Assembly: GCA_015075165.1 (NCBI GenBank)
Contig: JABTUY010000002.1
Location: forward strand, 682,001 to 746,000
DNA from: Ideonella sp.
GTDB taxonomy: Bacteria; Pseudomonadota; Gammaproteobacteria; Burkholderiales; Burkholderiaceae_C
Length of the DNA stretch: 64,000 nucleotides
Direction: 5' to 3'
How positions within the stretch are numbered: the stretch's first letter is position 1; each line of letters begins with the position of its first letter. A program made the position numbers and the translations under genes. The notes under the pieces are model-generated. The model saw only the letters and a list, made by a program, of their open reading frames with translations, was not told where the DNA came from and searched no databases. Shown one piece after another: positions 36,169 to 44,539 of this stretch.

Positions 36169-37239
36169 ATGGGCACGGCAACCCTCGCACTGGTGACGAT
36201 CGCGCGCGACGAAGCGCGCTGCATCGAGCGCTGCCTGGACAGCGTGAGGCCGCATGTCGATCACCTGCTCGTGCTCGACACCGGCTCGCGCGATGCCACA
36301 CCGCAACTGGCCCGGCGTGCCGGCGCGCGGGTGGAGCACTTCGCGTGGTGCGACGATTTCGCCGCGGCGCGCAACGCGGCACTGCATGCCGCCGAAGCCG
36401 CAGGCGCCAGCTGGTCGCTGGTGCTCGACGCCGACGAGTGGCTGCTCGACGGCAGTGCGCTGAAAGCCCTGCGCGCGCGGGTGCCGGATTTCGTCGGCGT
36501 GGTGCGCGTCGACAACCTGTATGGTGCGAGCGAGGCGGACGCCGCACGGTCGACCAGCTGGATCTCGCGCGTGCTGCCGCGCGGCGCGCGCTACGAAGGA
36601 CGCATCCACGAGCAACCCGAAATGCGCTGGCCGCGCCGGCGCCTGCCGCTGGTGATCGGCCACGACGGCTATCTCGACGCCCCGATGCGCGGCAAGCGCG
36701 GCCGCAACCGACGGCTGCTGCAGCGCGCGCTCGACGACGCTCCGGACGATCCCTACCTGCACTACCAGCTCGGCAAGGACCACGAGTTGCAGGCTCGCTT
36801 CGATCTGGCGCTGCCGCACTACCAGCGCGCACAGGCGCAGGTGACGCCGGCGGACCCGTGGCGCCACGACCTGATGTTGCGTCTGCTGTTCACGCTGAAG
36901 CGGCTGCAGCGGTTCGAACAGGCGCAGTGCTTCGCACAGGCGCAGCTCGATGCGTTTGCCGATTCGCCGGACTATTGTTTCGCGCTCGGTGATCTGCTGC
37001 TGGATTGGGCGGCGCATGCTCCGGCACGCGGTGCCGAGCTGCTGCCGCTGATCGAGACCGCGTGGCAGCGCGCGGTGGCCATCGGCGAACGGCCCGAACT
37101 GCCCGACAGCGTGGTCGGCCGCGGCAGCTTCCTGGCGGCACACAACCTGGCGGTGCTGTATGCCGGCTTGGGCCGCACCGCCGACGCGGCGCTGTGGCGT
37201 GGGCGCGAGCAAACGATGCGCGCGGCGCTGAACCCCTGA
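36169..37239 (+). CDS. Family 2 glycosyltransferase with TPR tail
   Basis: A 356-residue soluble protein. The GT-A fold starts LALVTIARDEARCIERCLDS, the donor-binding LVLDTGSRDAT follows, and LVLDADEWLLD holds the metal-binding DxD. From about residue 195 the sequence turns into TPR-like helices (DPYLHYQLGKDHELQARFDL; DYCFALGDLLLDWA). This layout is common for glycosyltransferases that modify surface or flagellar proteins. It is the first gene of the plus-strand island next to fliC and is followed after 13 bases by the GT41 gene. Confidence 0.88.
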   Translation: MGTATLALVTIARDEARCIERCLDSVRPHVDHLLVLDTGSRDATPQLARRAGARVEHFAWCDDFAAARNAALHAAEAAGASWSLVLDADEWLLDGSALKALRARVPDFVGVVRVDNLYGASEADAARSTSWISRVLPRGARYEGRIHEQPEMRWPRRRLPLVIGHDGYLDAPMRGKRGRNRRLLQRALDDAPDDPYLHYQLGKDHELQARFDLALPHYQRAQAQVTPADPWRHDLMLRLLFTLKRLQRFEQAQCFAQAQLDAFADSPDYCFALGDLLLDWAAHAPARGAELLPLIETAWQRAVAIGERPELPDSVVGRGSFLAAHNLAVLYAGLGRTADAALWRGREQTMRAALNP

Positions 37240-37252
37240 AGAGGCTCATTCG

Positions 37253-39205
37253 ATGACTGACTTGATGCTGCCCGACCCGTCGCCCGCCATCGCCAGGGTG
37301 GCGGGTGCGTCGGCGGCGCAGCGCAAGGCGCATCGGCACTTCCTCGATGGCCGCGTGCATGCAGCCAGTGGGCAATGGCCCGGCGCCGCGCGCGCCTATG
37401 CGCAGGCGGCCAGCCTGCTGCACGACAGCGCCTACGCGCTGGCGGCCGCGCATGCCGCGATCAAGGCGGGCCAGCCGCGCGACGCGATCGAACGGCTGCG
37501 CAGGCTGCGCGCGGCGCAGCCGACGCTCACGCTGGCGTACACGATGGAATCGCTGGCCTGGAGCGAGCTGTGTCGCGACGACGAAGCGGTGGCGGTGCTG
37601 CAGGCGCTGCCGGCCGAGGCCGTGCGCGACCACAGCTATCACTCGCAGCTCGCGGTCGGGCTGCAGAAGCTGCAGCGGCACGACGCGGCGGTGCCGGCGT
37701 TTCTTGCGGCGCTGGCGCTGAAGCTCGACGACGCGATGTCGCACTTCCGCCTGGGCATGTCGTTCAAGGACATGGGCCTGAAGGCCGAGGCGGCCGAGTG
37801 CGTGCGCACCGCGCTGGCGCTGGGGCTGGGTTCGAGCGAACTCGCGGCACGCGCGCTGATGGTGTTTCTCGAGCGCGAGGCCTGCCGCTGGAGCGAGGCC
37901 GAGACCGAGGTGGCGGCGCTGCGGCTTGCGGTGCAGCGTGCGCCCGACGATGCGCCGCTGGAAACCGGCGCGTTCGTGCATGCGGTGCTGGTGAACGACG
38001 CGCTCGAGCAGCGCAAGGTGGCCACGCTGTACGCACGCCACCTCGAGTCGTCGGTGGTGCCGCTGCCGCGGCGCAAGGCGAAGACCCATGACGGGCGCCT
38101 GCGCGTCGGCTACCTCTCGGCCGACTTCCACCAGCACGCCACCAGCCAGCTCGCGGTGCAGATGTTTGAGGCGCACGATCGCGGGCGCTTCGAGGTGACG
38201 CTGTTCTCCGCCGGCCAGGACGATGGCACCCCACTGCGCCGGCGCATGCAAGCGGCGACGGAACACTTTGTCGAACTGCGCGGCCTCGCCCCGGCACAGA
38301 TGGCCGCGGCGATCCGCGAGCGCGGCATCGACATCCTGGTCGACGCCAAGGGCGCCACCGCAGGCAGCGTGATGAAGGTGATGGCCTATCGGCCGGCACC
38401 GGTGCAGGTGAACTGGCTGGGCTTTCCCGGCACCAGCGGCGCCCGCTACATCGACTACCTGATCGGCGACCCGGTGGTCACGCCGCTGGCGCACGCGGCG
38501 CACTTCAGCGAGTGCATTGCCCAGATGCCGCTGTGCTACCAGCCCAACGACAGCCGGCGTGCGCTGCCGCAACCGCAGCCGCGCGCCGCCTGGGGCCTGC
38601 CCGATGGCGTGCCGGTGCTGTGCGGCTTTCACCAGGCGTACAAGATCTCGCGCGAGGTGTTCGCCACCTGGTGCCACCTGCTGCACGCGCTGCCGCGGGC
38701 GGTGCTGTGGCTGCTGCGCTGGAACGCCAACGTCGAGGCTGCGCTGACGCAGGCCGCGGTTGCCGAGGGCATCGACGCGTCGCGGCTGGTGTTCGCGCCG
38801 CTGCTGCCGGCGGATCGACACCTGTCGCGCCCGGGCGCGGCCGACGTCTTTCTCGACACCTGGCCGTGCAACGGCCACACGACCATCAGCGAGGCCTTGT
38901 GGGTCGGTGTGCCACCGGTCACGGTGATCGGCGAGACCTTCGCGCAACGCGTGGCCGCGAGCCTGCTGCACGCCAGCGACCTGGGCGAACTGGTGTGTAC
39001 CGACGCCGCGGGCTACGAGCAGGCGGTGCAGACGCTGGTGGCGCAGCCGCAGCGCAGCGCCGCACTGCGCCAGCGGTTGATCGCGCAGCGGACGCAGCCG
39101 CTGTTCGACGGCACAAGCTTCGCGCGCGACATCGAGGCGCTGTTCGAGCGCATGTGGCAGCGCGCGACGGCGGGGCTGCCGCCGGAGCACCTCGCGGCCG
39201 TGTAG
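37253..39205 (+). CDS. SPINDLY/OGT-type (GT41) protein O-glycosyltransferase with TPR domain
   Basis: A 650-residue protein. Residues 1-280 form TPR helices and residues 285-640 the GT41 catalytic region: RLRVGYLSADFHQHATSQL, DILVDAKGATAGSVM, PVQVNWLGFPGTSGARYIDY, LCGFHQAYKISREVF, then HTTISEALWVGVPPVTVIG near the donor site. The family adds GlcNAc or related sugars to Ser/Thr of proteins. Placed beside a flagellin with a Thr-rich core, it is the best candidate here for the first step of flagellin O-glycosylation; that role is inferred from position. It lacks a signal peptide, so it would act in the cytoplasm. Confidence 0.9.
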   Translation: MTDLMLPDPSPAIARVAGASAAQRKAHRHFLDGRVHAASGQWPGAARAYAQAASLLHDSAYALAAAHAAIKAGQPRDAIERLRRLRAAQPTLTLAYTMESLAWSELCRDDEAVAVLQALPAEAVRDHSYHSQLAVGLQKLQRHDAAVPAFLAALALKLDDAMSHFRLGMSFKDMGLKAEAAECVRTALALGLGSSELAARALMVFLEREACRWSEAETEVAALRLAVQRAPDDAPLETGAFVHAVLVNDALEQRKVATLYARHLESSVVPLPRRKAKTHDGRLRVGYLSADFHQHATSQLAVQMFEAHDRGRFEVTLFSAGQDDGTPLRRRMQAATEHFVELRGLAPAQMAAAIRERGIDILVDAKGATAGSVMKVMAYRPAPVQVNWLGFPGTSGARYIDYLIGDPVVTPLAHAAHFSECIAQMPLCYQPNDSRRALPQPQPRAAWGLPDGVPVLCGFHQAYKISREVFATWCHLLHALPRAVLWLLRWNANVEAALTQAAVAEGIDASRLVFAPLLPADRHLSRPGAADVFLDTWPCNGHTTISEALWVGVPPVTVIGETFAQRVAASLLHASDLGELVCTDAAGYEQAVQTLVAQPQRSAALRQRLIAQRTQPLFDGTSFARDIEALFERMWQRATAGLPPEHLAAV

Positions 39206-39376
39206 CGGGCCGACCCGACAACAGCCCAGCGGGCCGGTGGCCCGGTGGTAGCCGTGTCCCGCGGCAAGCGCCGGACAGCGCCGCGAACACCCCGCATCTC
39301 CGCGGCTGCCGTCGTGCGCGGCTCGCTACCCTTGCATGCAACCCACGACGCCCATCGGTGCATCGCGCCGCACACC

Positions 39377-40921
39377 ATGACCGCACTGCCTCCCATCCAC
39401 ATCTGCATCGTGCAGCCGCTGGGCTACGTGCATTCGCTCGGCCTGGTCGATCCGGCGCGCTACTTCCGCTACCAGTTCCGCCGCTTCGGCGCCGACGTGA
39501 GCATCGCGAAGAACCGGCTGCGCCACGACGCCGTGAACTTCGTCTTCGGGGCCCACCTCGGTTTCGAGCCGGCGCTGCGCCAGCGCCATGCCTGCGTGTT
39601 CGTCAACCTCGAGCAACTGGGCGAGGGCGGGGCGCAGGTGTCGCCGGCGTACCTCGACCTGCTGCGCCGCTCGGCGGTGGTCGACTACGACGCCGACAAC
39701 GTGGCGGCCTACGCTGATGACGCGGCGTCGGTGCCGGTGGTGCCGGTGCTGCATGCGCCGTACCTGGCGCCCGCGGCACCGCTGCCGCTGCACGAGCGGC
39801 CGATCGACCTGCTGTTCGTCGGCAGCATCAACGCGCGCCGCACGGCGCTGATCGAGCGCATCGAGCGCGCGGGTGTGCAGGTGACGATGTTCGACTCGGC
39901 GCTGTACGGCGACGAGCGCGATGCCTACATCGCCCAGGCCAAGGCCGTGCTGAACCTGCACTTCTACGAATCGAGCCGCTTCGAGCAGGTGCGCGTGTCG
40001 CACTGCCTGTCGCTTGGCACGCCGGTGATCTCCGAGCGCGGCCCGGCCTGCCGGCCGCACGAGGCGTTTGCGTCGTCGGTGCTCTGGCTGCCGCAGCACG
40101 AGCCGATCGAGGCCTACTTTCGCGAGCGCTTCCTGGCGCCCGACTGGCACGGCGAAGCCCACGCCGCGGTGCAGGCGTTCCGCGCCGCCGATCCGGTCGA
40201 GGCCTATGCCGATCTGCTGGCCTTCGCCGTCGGCTTCGGCCGCGCGCACCACGAGCGTCGCCCGCAGCAGCCGTGGCAGCCCGCGCGCATCCACATCGGC
40301 TCGGGCAAGGACTACAAGCCCGGCTGGCTGAACCTCGACGTGCTGGCGCGCGCCGAGCCCGACCTGGTGCTCGACCTGGCCCAGCCCCAGGCCTGGCCGC
40401 TGCAGGCGAACTCGCCCACCGTGGGGCCGCTGGTGCTCGACGAGGGCCAGGCCGAGGTGATCGTCGCCAACAACGTGCTCGAACACGTGGCCGACCTGCC
40501 GCGGCTGATGACGCATGCGCTGCAGCTGCTGAAGACCGGCGGCCGACTGATGATCGAGGTGCCCTACGAGCACGCCGCCACCGCCTGGCAGGACCCGACC
40601 CATGTGCGGGCGATGAACGAGAACTCGTGGCTCTACTACACCGACTGGTTCTGGTATCTCGGGTGGTACGAGCACCGCTTCGCGGTGGAGCAATCGGGCT
40701 ACCTCGACCTGCAGCTGCGCGCCTGTGCGCGCGAGCAGGCGGCCTTCATGCGGGTCACGCTGGTGAAGGTGGCGACCACGCTGCGCGAGCGCATGCAGGC
40801 GCGCACGCTGGACGCCGGCGTGCACTGCCCCGATGACCTGCCGAGCGCCGAATCGATGTACCGGCCCGCCGCGGCACCGCTGGCCGCCGCCGACGCGGCC
40901 GATGCGGCGTTGCCGGCCTGA
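39377..40921 (+). CDS. Glycosyltransferase-like domain fused to SAM methyltransferase
   Basis: A 514-residue two-domain protein. Residues 1-285 resemble a GT-B protein of the glycosyl_trans_1_2/spore-maturation CgeB type (PIDLLFVGSINARRTALIER; VSHCLSLGTPVISERGPACR). From about 310 there is a class I methyltransferase of the predicted-SAM type: IHIGSGKDYKPGWLNLDVLA, ANNVLEHVADLPRLM and LLKTGGRLMIEVPYEH. The fusion suggests it adds a sugar and methylates the glycan. A 171-base gap precedes it, and the GHMP kinase gene follows after 30 bases. Confidence 0.85.
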   Translation: MTALPPIHICIVQPLGYVHSLGLVDPARYFRYQFRRFGADVSIAKNRLRHDAVNFVFGAHLGFEPALRQRHACVFVNLEQLGEGGAQVSPAYLDLLRRSAVVDYDADNVAAYADDAASVPVVPVLHAPYLAPAAPLPLHERPIDLLFVGSINARRTALIERIERAGVQVTMFDSALYGDERDAYIAQAKAVLNLHFYESSRFEQVRVSHCLSLGTPVISERGPACRPHEAFASSVLWLPQHEPIEAYFRERFLAPDWHGEAHAAVQAFRAADPVEAYADLLAFAVGFGRAHHERRPQQPWQPARIHIGSGKDYKPGWLNLDVLARAEPDLVLDLAQPQAWPLQANSPTVGPLVLDEGQAEVIVANNVLEHVADLPRLMTHALQLLKTGGRLMIEVPYEHAATAWQDPTHVRAMNENSWLYYTDWFWYLGWYEHRFAVEQSGYLDLQLRACAREQAAFMRVTLVKVATTLRERMQARTLDAGVHCPDDLPSAESMYRPAAAPLAAADAADAALPA

Positions 40922-40951
40922 GGCCCGCGGGCCCGCCACGGAACACGCCGC

Positions 40952-41950
40952 ATGATCATCACGCGCACACCGTACCGCATCTCGTTCTTCGGCGGCGGCA
41001 CCGACTACCCGGCGTGGTCGAACGAGCACGGTGGCGAGGTGCTGTCGACCTCGATCGACAAGTACTGCTACATCACCTGCCGCCACCTGCCGCCGTTCTT
41101 CGACCACAAGCACCGCATCGTCTATTCCACGATCGAGAACGTGCAGCACTGGGAGGAGATCAAGCACCCCGCGGTGCGCGCCGTGCTCGGCTGGGTCAAC
41201 TGCAGCAAGGGCCTGGAGATCCACCACGACGGCGACCTGCCGGCACGCTCGGGGCTGGGATCGAGCTCGTCGTTCACCGTGGGCCTGCTGCACGCGATGT
41301 CGGCGCTGAAGGGCCAATACGTCTCGAAGGAGCAACTGGCGCGCGACGCGATTCACATCGAGCAGAACGTGATTGGCGAGCATGTCGGCTCGCAGGACCA
41401 GGTGGCTGCGGCCTACGGCGGCTTCAACCACATCGAGTTCCTGCCCTCGGGCGGTTTCCAGGTGTCGCCGGTCATCCTCGGCAAGCGGCGCCTGAAGGAC
41501 CTGCAGAAGCACCTGATGCTGTGCTTCACCGGCTTCTCGCGCATCGCCTCCGAGGTGGCCAAGGCCAAGATCGACAACCTGGCCCGGCGCGCCGACGAGC
41601 TGACCCAGATGCGTGCCATGGTCGAGGAGGCGATGCGCATCCTGAGCGGGCGCAACCGCTCGCTCGACGAATTCGGCGATCTGCTGCACCAGGCCTGGGT
41701 GATCAAGAAGCGCCTGTCGGATCGGGTCTCGACCACCGAGATCGACGAGATCTACCAGCGCGCCCGCGACGCCGGCGCGCTCGGCGGCAAGCTGCTCGGC
41801 GCCGGTGGCGGCGGCTTCCTGCTGCTGTTCGCGCGCCCCGATGACCAGCCGCGCATCCGCGAGGCGCTGAGCCACCTGATTCACGCGCCGGTGAACTTCG
41901 ACGAATCGGGCAGCCGCGTGGTGCTCTACCAACCGAACGGGCTGCATTGA
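40952..41950 (+). CDS. hddA: GHMP kinase, D-glycero-alpha-D-manno-heptose 7-phosphate kinase-like (HddA)
   Basis: A 332-residue GHMP-fold kinase. It starts with RTPYRISFFGGGTDYPAW; the ATP-binding motif is LPARSGLGSSSSFTVGLL and the C-terminal motif 3 is KLLGAGGGGFLLLF. The FGGGTD start is typical of HddA rather than galactokinase. HddA makes heptose 1,7-bisphosphate on the way to GDP-D-glycero-D-manno-heptose. An hddC-like nucleotidyltransferase and a gmhA remnant lie 3 kb downstream, which supports the assignment. Plain sugar kinase activity on another substrate remains possible. Confidence 0.87.
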   Translation: MIITRTPYRISFFGGGTDYPAWSNEHGGEVLSTSIDKYCYITCRHLPPFFDHKHRIVYSTIENVQHWEEIKHPAVRAVLGWVNCSKGLEIHHDGDLPARSGLGSSSSFTVGLLHAMSALKGQYVSKEQLARDAIHIEQNVIGEHVGSQDQVAAAYGGFNHIEFLPSGGFQVSPVILGKRRLKDLQKHLMLCFTGFSRIASEVAKAKIDNLARRADELTQMRAMVEEAMRILSGRNRSLDEFGDLLHQAWVIKKRLSDRVSTTEIDEIYQRARDAGALGGKLLGAGGGGFLLLFARPDDQPRIREALSHLIHAPVNFDESGSRVVLYQPNGLH

Positions 41951-41979
41951 ACCGGGTTTCTCCTTGCCAGGAATCATCG

Positions 41980-42684
41980 ATGGATCGCACCGACCGAACC
42001 GAACGCCAGCCGCACAGGGCGGCGCGCGTCGCCGACGAGCCGGGCACGGCGGCGTGCGCCGCCGACGAACCGGACAGGACTGCCTACACCGCCGACGAAC
42101 TGATCGCGTTCGAGAACGAGGTGGCCGCCGCCTTCAACGCCGGCCGCATCCGGGCGCCGGTGCACCTGTACTCGGGCAACGAGGCGCAGATGATCGAGGT
42201 GTTCGAGTCGATCGGCCCGCGCGACTGGGTGTTCTGCTCGTGGCGTTCGCACTACCAGTGCCTGCTCAAGGGTGTGCCGCGCGACGAGGTGATGGCCGAG
42301 ATCCTGGCCGGGCGCTCGATCTCGCTGTGCTTTCCGCGGCACCGCATCTATTCATCGGCGATCGTCGGCGGCGTGCTGCCGGTGGCGGTGGGGACCGCGC
42401 TGGCCATCCAGCGTGGGGCCGACGACGCGCGCGTGCACTGCTTCATGGGCGAGATGACAGCCGAGACCGGGATCGCGCACGAGGCCATCAAGTACAGCCG
42501 CAACCACCGGCTGCCGATCCGTTTCATCGTCGAGGACAACGGCAAGTCGGTGTGCACCGATACCCGGCAGGCCTGGAACCAGCCGGTGCTGAGCTTCGAG
42601 GGCCGGCGCGACGATTTCATTCACCACTACCGCTACGAGACGCGCTACCCGCATGCGGGCGCCGGCGTGCGGGTGCAGTTCTGA
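41980..42684 (+). CDS. TPP-dependent enzyme, E1-alpha-like subunit (short form)
   Basis: A 234-residue protein resembling the alpha subunit of 2-oxoacid dehydrogenase E1. It has PVHLYSGNEAQMIEVFESIG, RDWVFCSWRSHYQCLLKGV and YSSAIVGGVLPVAVGTALA, and a TPP motif of the form GEM...EDN where most have GDG...NN. It is about 90 residues shorter than a pyruvate dehydrogenase alpha chain. The N-terminal 35 residues carry a ten-residue repeat (VADEPGTAAC; AADEPDRTAY). The beta-like partner starts 10 bases later. In a sugar island, such a pair is more likely to transfer a two-carbon unit than to act in central metabolism; that is inference. Confidence 0.8.
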   Translation: MDRTDRTERQPHRAARVADEPGTAACAADEPDRTAYTADELIAFENEVAAAFNAGRIRAPVHLYSGNEAQMIEVFESIGPRDWVFCSWRSHYQCLLKGVPRDEVMAEILAGRSISLCFPRHRIYSSAIVGGVLPVAVGTALAIQRGADDARVHCFMGEMTAETGIAHEAIKYSRNHRLPIRFIVEDNGKSVCTDTRQAWNQPVLSFEGRRDDFIHHYRYETRYPHAGAGVRVQF

Positions 42685-42694
42685 GAGGCCGCAC

Positions 42695-43342
42695 ATGACG
42701 CAACTCGATGTGCCCCCGGTCGAACGCCCGGCCCTGCGCGGTCCGGGCGGGCGCCGCGTGGCGCCGGCCGCGACCGCGGCGGCACCGGCAAGCGCCAAGG
42801 CACCGCTGCGCTACTTCGACGAGCTGAAGCGCTCGATGGACTACCTGGCCGCCGACCCGCGCGTGGTCTTCATCGGCCAGGCGGTGGCCGTACCGGGCAC
42901 CGCGATGAGCAACACGCTGAAGGGCGTGGACCCGCGCCAGCTGATCGAACTGCCGGTGGCCGAGGAGCTGCAGATGGGCATGACCACCGGCCTGGCGCTG
43001 GCGGGTCAGGTGCCGGTGAGCATCTTCCCGCGCTGGAACTTCCTGCTGTGCGGCATGAGCCAGCTGATCAACCACCTGGACAAGCTGCATGCGATGGGCG
43101 GCCGCGGCTGGAATGCCAAGGCCATCGTGCGCACCGGTATCGGCAGCGAGCGGCCGCTGCATCCGCAGCACCAGCACGTGGGCGATTTCACCGAGGCGGT
43201 GCGCTCGATCTGCTCCAGCATCGAGGTGATCCGGCTCGACGAGCCGGAAGATGTCTTCCCCGCCTACCAGCGTGCGCTGATGCGCGACGACGGCCGCTCG
43301 ACCCTGCTGGTCGAGTGGGGCGATCACTACGGCGAGAAGTGA
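42695..43342 (+). CDS. TPP-dependent enzyme, transketolase-like beta subunit
   Basis: A 215-residue pyrimidine-binding domain. RVVFIGQAVAVPGTAMSN, then LIELPVAEELQMGMTTGLAL with the catalytic Glu that activates TPP, and PVSIFPRWNFLLCGMSQL. It corresponds to the first domain of an E1-beta chain and lacks the C-terminal transketolase domain (E1-beta proteins run about 325 residues). It is thus a minimal partner for the alpha-like protein. It lies 8 bases before the ColD-like gene, so all three are likely co-translated. Confidence 0.82.
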   Translation: MTQLDVPPVERPALRGPGGRRVAPAATAAAPASAKAPLRYFDELKRSMDYLAADPRVVFIGQAVAVPGTAMSNTLKGVDPRQLIELPVAEELQMGMTTGLALAGQVPVSIFPRWNFLLCGMSQLINHLDKLHAMGGRGWNAKAIVRTGIGSERPLHPQHQHVGDFTEAVRSICSSIEVIRLDEPEDVFPAYQRALMRDDGRSTLLVEWGDHYGEK

Positions 43343-43350
43343 GGCCGCCG

Positions 43351-44532
43351 ATGACGAAGCGACCGACCTTCCCGCTGATGCGCAACAACATCGCGCGCGC
43401 CGATCTCGACGCCGTGATCGAGCACCTGCGGCAGGACGACCCCATCCTGACCAACGGGCCGCAGTGCGCCGCCTTCGAGGTGGAGTGGTCGCGCTGGCTC
43501 GGCGTGCGCCACAGCGTCTTCGTGAACTCCGGCGCCTCGGCCAACCTGATCTCGATGGCGCTGCTGAAGCTGCGCCACCCCGCCGGCGGCGAGGTGATCG
43601 TGCCGCCGCTGACCTGGGTGTCCGACATCGCCTCGGTGCTGCAGAACGGCTTCACGCCGGTGTTCGCCGACATCGACCGGCGCACGCTCGCGATGGCACC
43701 GCGCGCGATCCTGTCCCGCATCACGCCGCGCACGCGCGCCGTGTTCCTGACGCACGTGCAGGGCTTCGACGGCCTCACCGACGAACTGCTGGCCGAGCTC
43801 GCCCGCCGCGGCGTGCCGCTGATCGAGGACGTGTGCGAGTCGCACGGCGCCACGCACAACGGCCAGCGCCTGGGCAGCTTCGGGTGGGTGTCGAACTTCA
43901 GCTTCTACTACGCCCACCACATGAGCACCATCGAAGGCGGCATGGTGTGCACCGACGATCCGGTGGCCTACCAGCAGGCCCGGATGCTGCGCTCGCACGG
44001 CATGGTGCGCGAGGCGAACGACGTGGCGTTGCGCGACACCTGGCGCGGCGAGAACCCCGACCTGAACCCGGATTTCATCTTCGCGTTCCCGGCCTACAAC
44101 CTGCGCAACACCGAGATCGGCGCCATCATCGGCCGCTCGCAGCTGCCACGGCTCGATGCCAACGTGGCGCGGCGCACGCGCAACCTGCAGCGCTTCCTGT
44201 CGCGCATCGACGCCCGGCGCTATCAGACCGACTTCAAGCTCGACGGCAGCAGCAACTACGCCTTCAATCTGATCGTCAACGAGGCCGATCCGCTGTTCGT
44301 CGACCGGCTGATGGCCACGATGCGCGAGGCGGGCATCGAGTTCCGCCGCGGCAGCGCTGGCGGCGGCAACCAGCTGCGCCAGCCCTATCTGCGCGGCGTC
44401 GTGCCGGCCGATCACCACCGGCAGTTCCCGCACACCGAGCACGTGCACTTCTACGGCTTCTACATCGGCAACTTCCCCGACCTGCGCGACGACGAGATCG
44501 ATTCGATCTGCCGCGTGGTCAACGCGGCGTGA
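43351..44532 (+). CDS. DegT-family PLP enzyme with His in place of Lys: predicted ColD-like 3-dehydratase
   Basis: A 393-residue fold-type I PLP protein. The family layout is clear: FVNSGASANLISMALLKL, EVIVPPLTWVSDIASVL, PLIEDVCESHGATHNG and FSFYYAHHMSTIEGGM. In DegT aminotransferases the residue after the first His of that last motif is the Lys that binds PLP. Here it is His, as in ColD, the GDP-4-keto-6-deoxymannose 3-dehydratase. The CESxGAT and FxxPxYNxRxxExxGAIG-like AYNLRNTEIGAIIG segments also match ColD. I infer removal of a sugar 3-hydroxyl, not amination. It follows the TPP beta gene by 8 bases. Confidence 0.85.
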   Translation: MTKRPTFPLMRNNIARADLDAVIEHLRQDDPILTNGPQCAAFEVEWSRWLGVRHSVFVNSGASANLISMALLKLRHPAGGEVIVPPLTWVSDIASVLQNGFTPVFADIDRRTLAMAPRAILSRITPRTRAVFLTHVQGFDGLTDELLAELARRGVPLIEDVCESHGATHNGQRLGSFGWVSNFSFYYAHHMSTIEGGMVCTDDPVAYQQARMLRSHGMVREANDVALRDTWRGENPDLNPDFIFAFPAYNLRNTEIGAIIGRSQLPRLDANVARRTRNLQRFLSRIDARRYQTDFKLDGSSNYAFNLIVNEADPLFVDRLMATMREAGIEFRRGSAGGGNQLRQPYLRGVVPADHHRQFPHTEHVHFYGFYIGNFPDLRDDEIDSICRVVNAA

Positions 44533-44539
44533 AGCGGGC

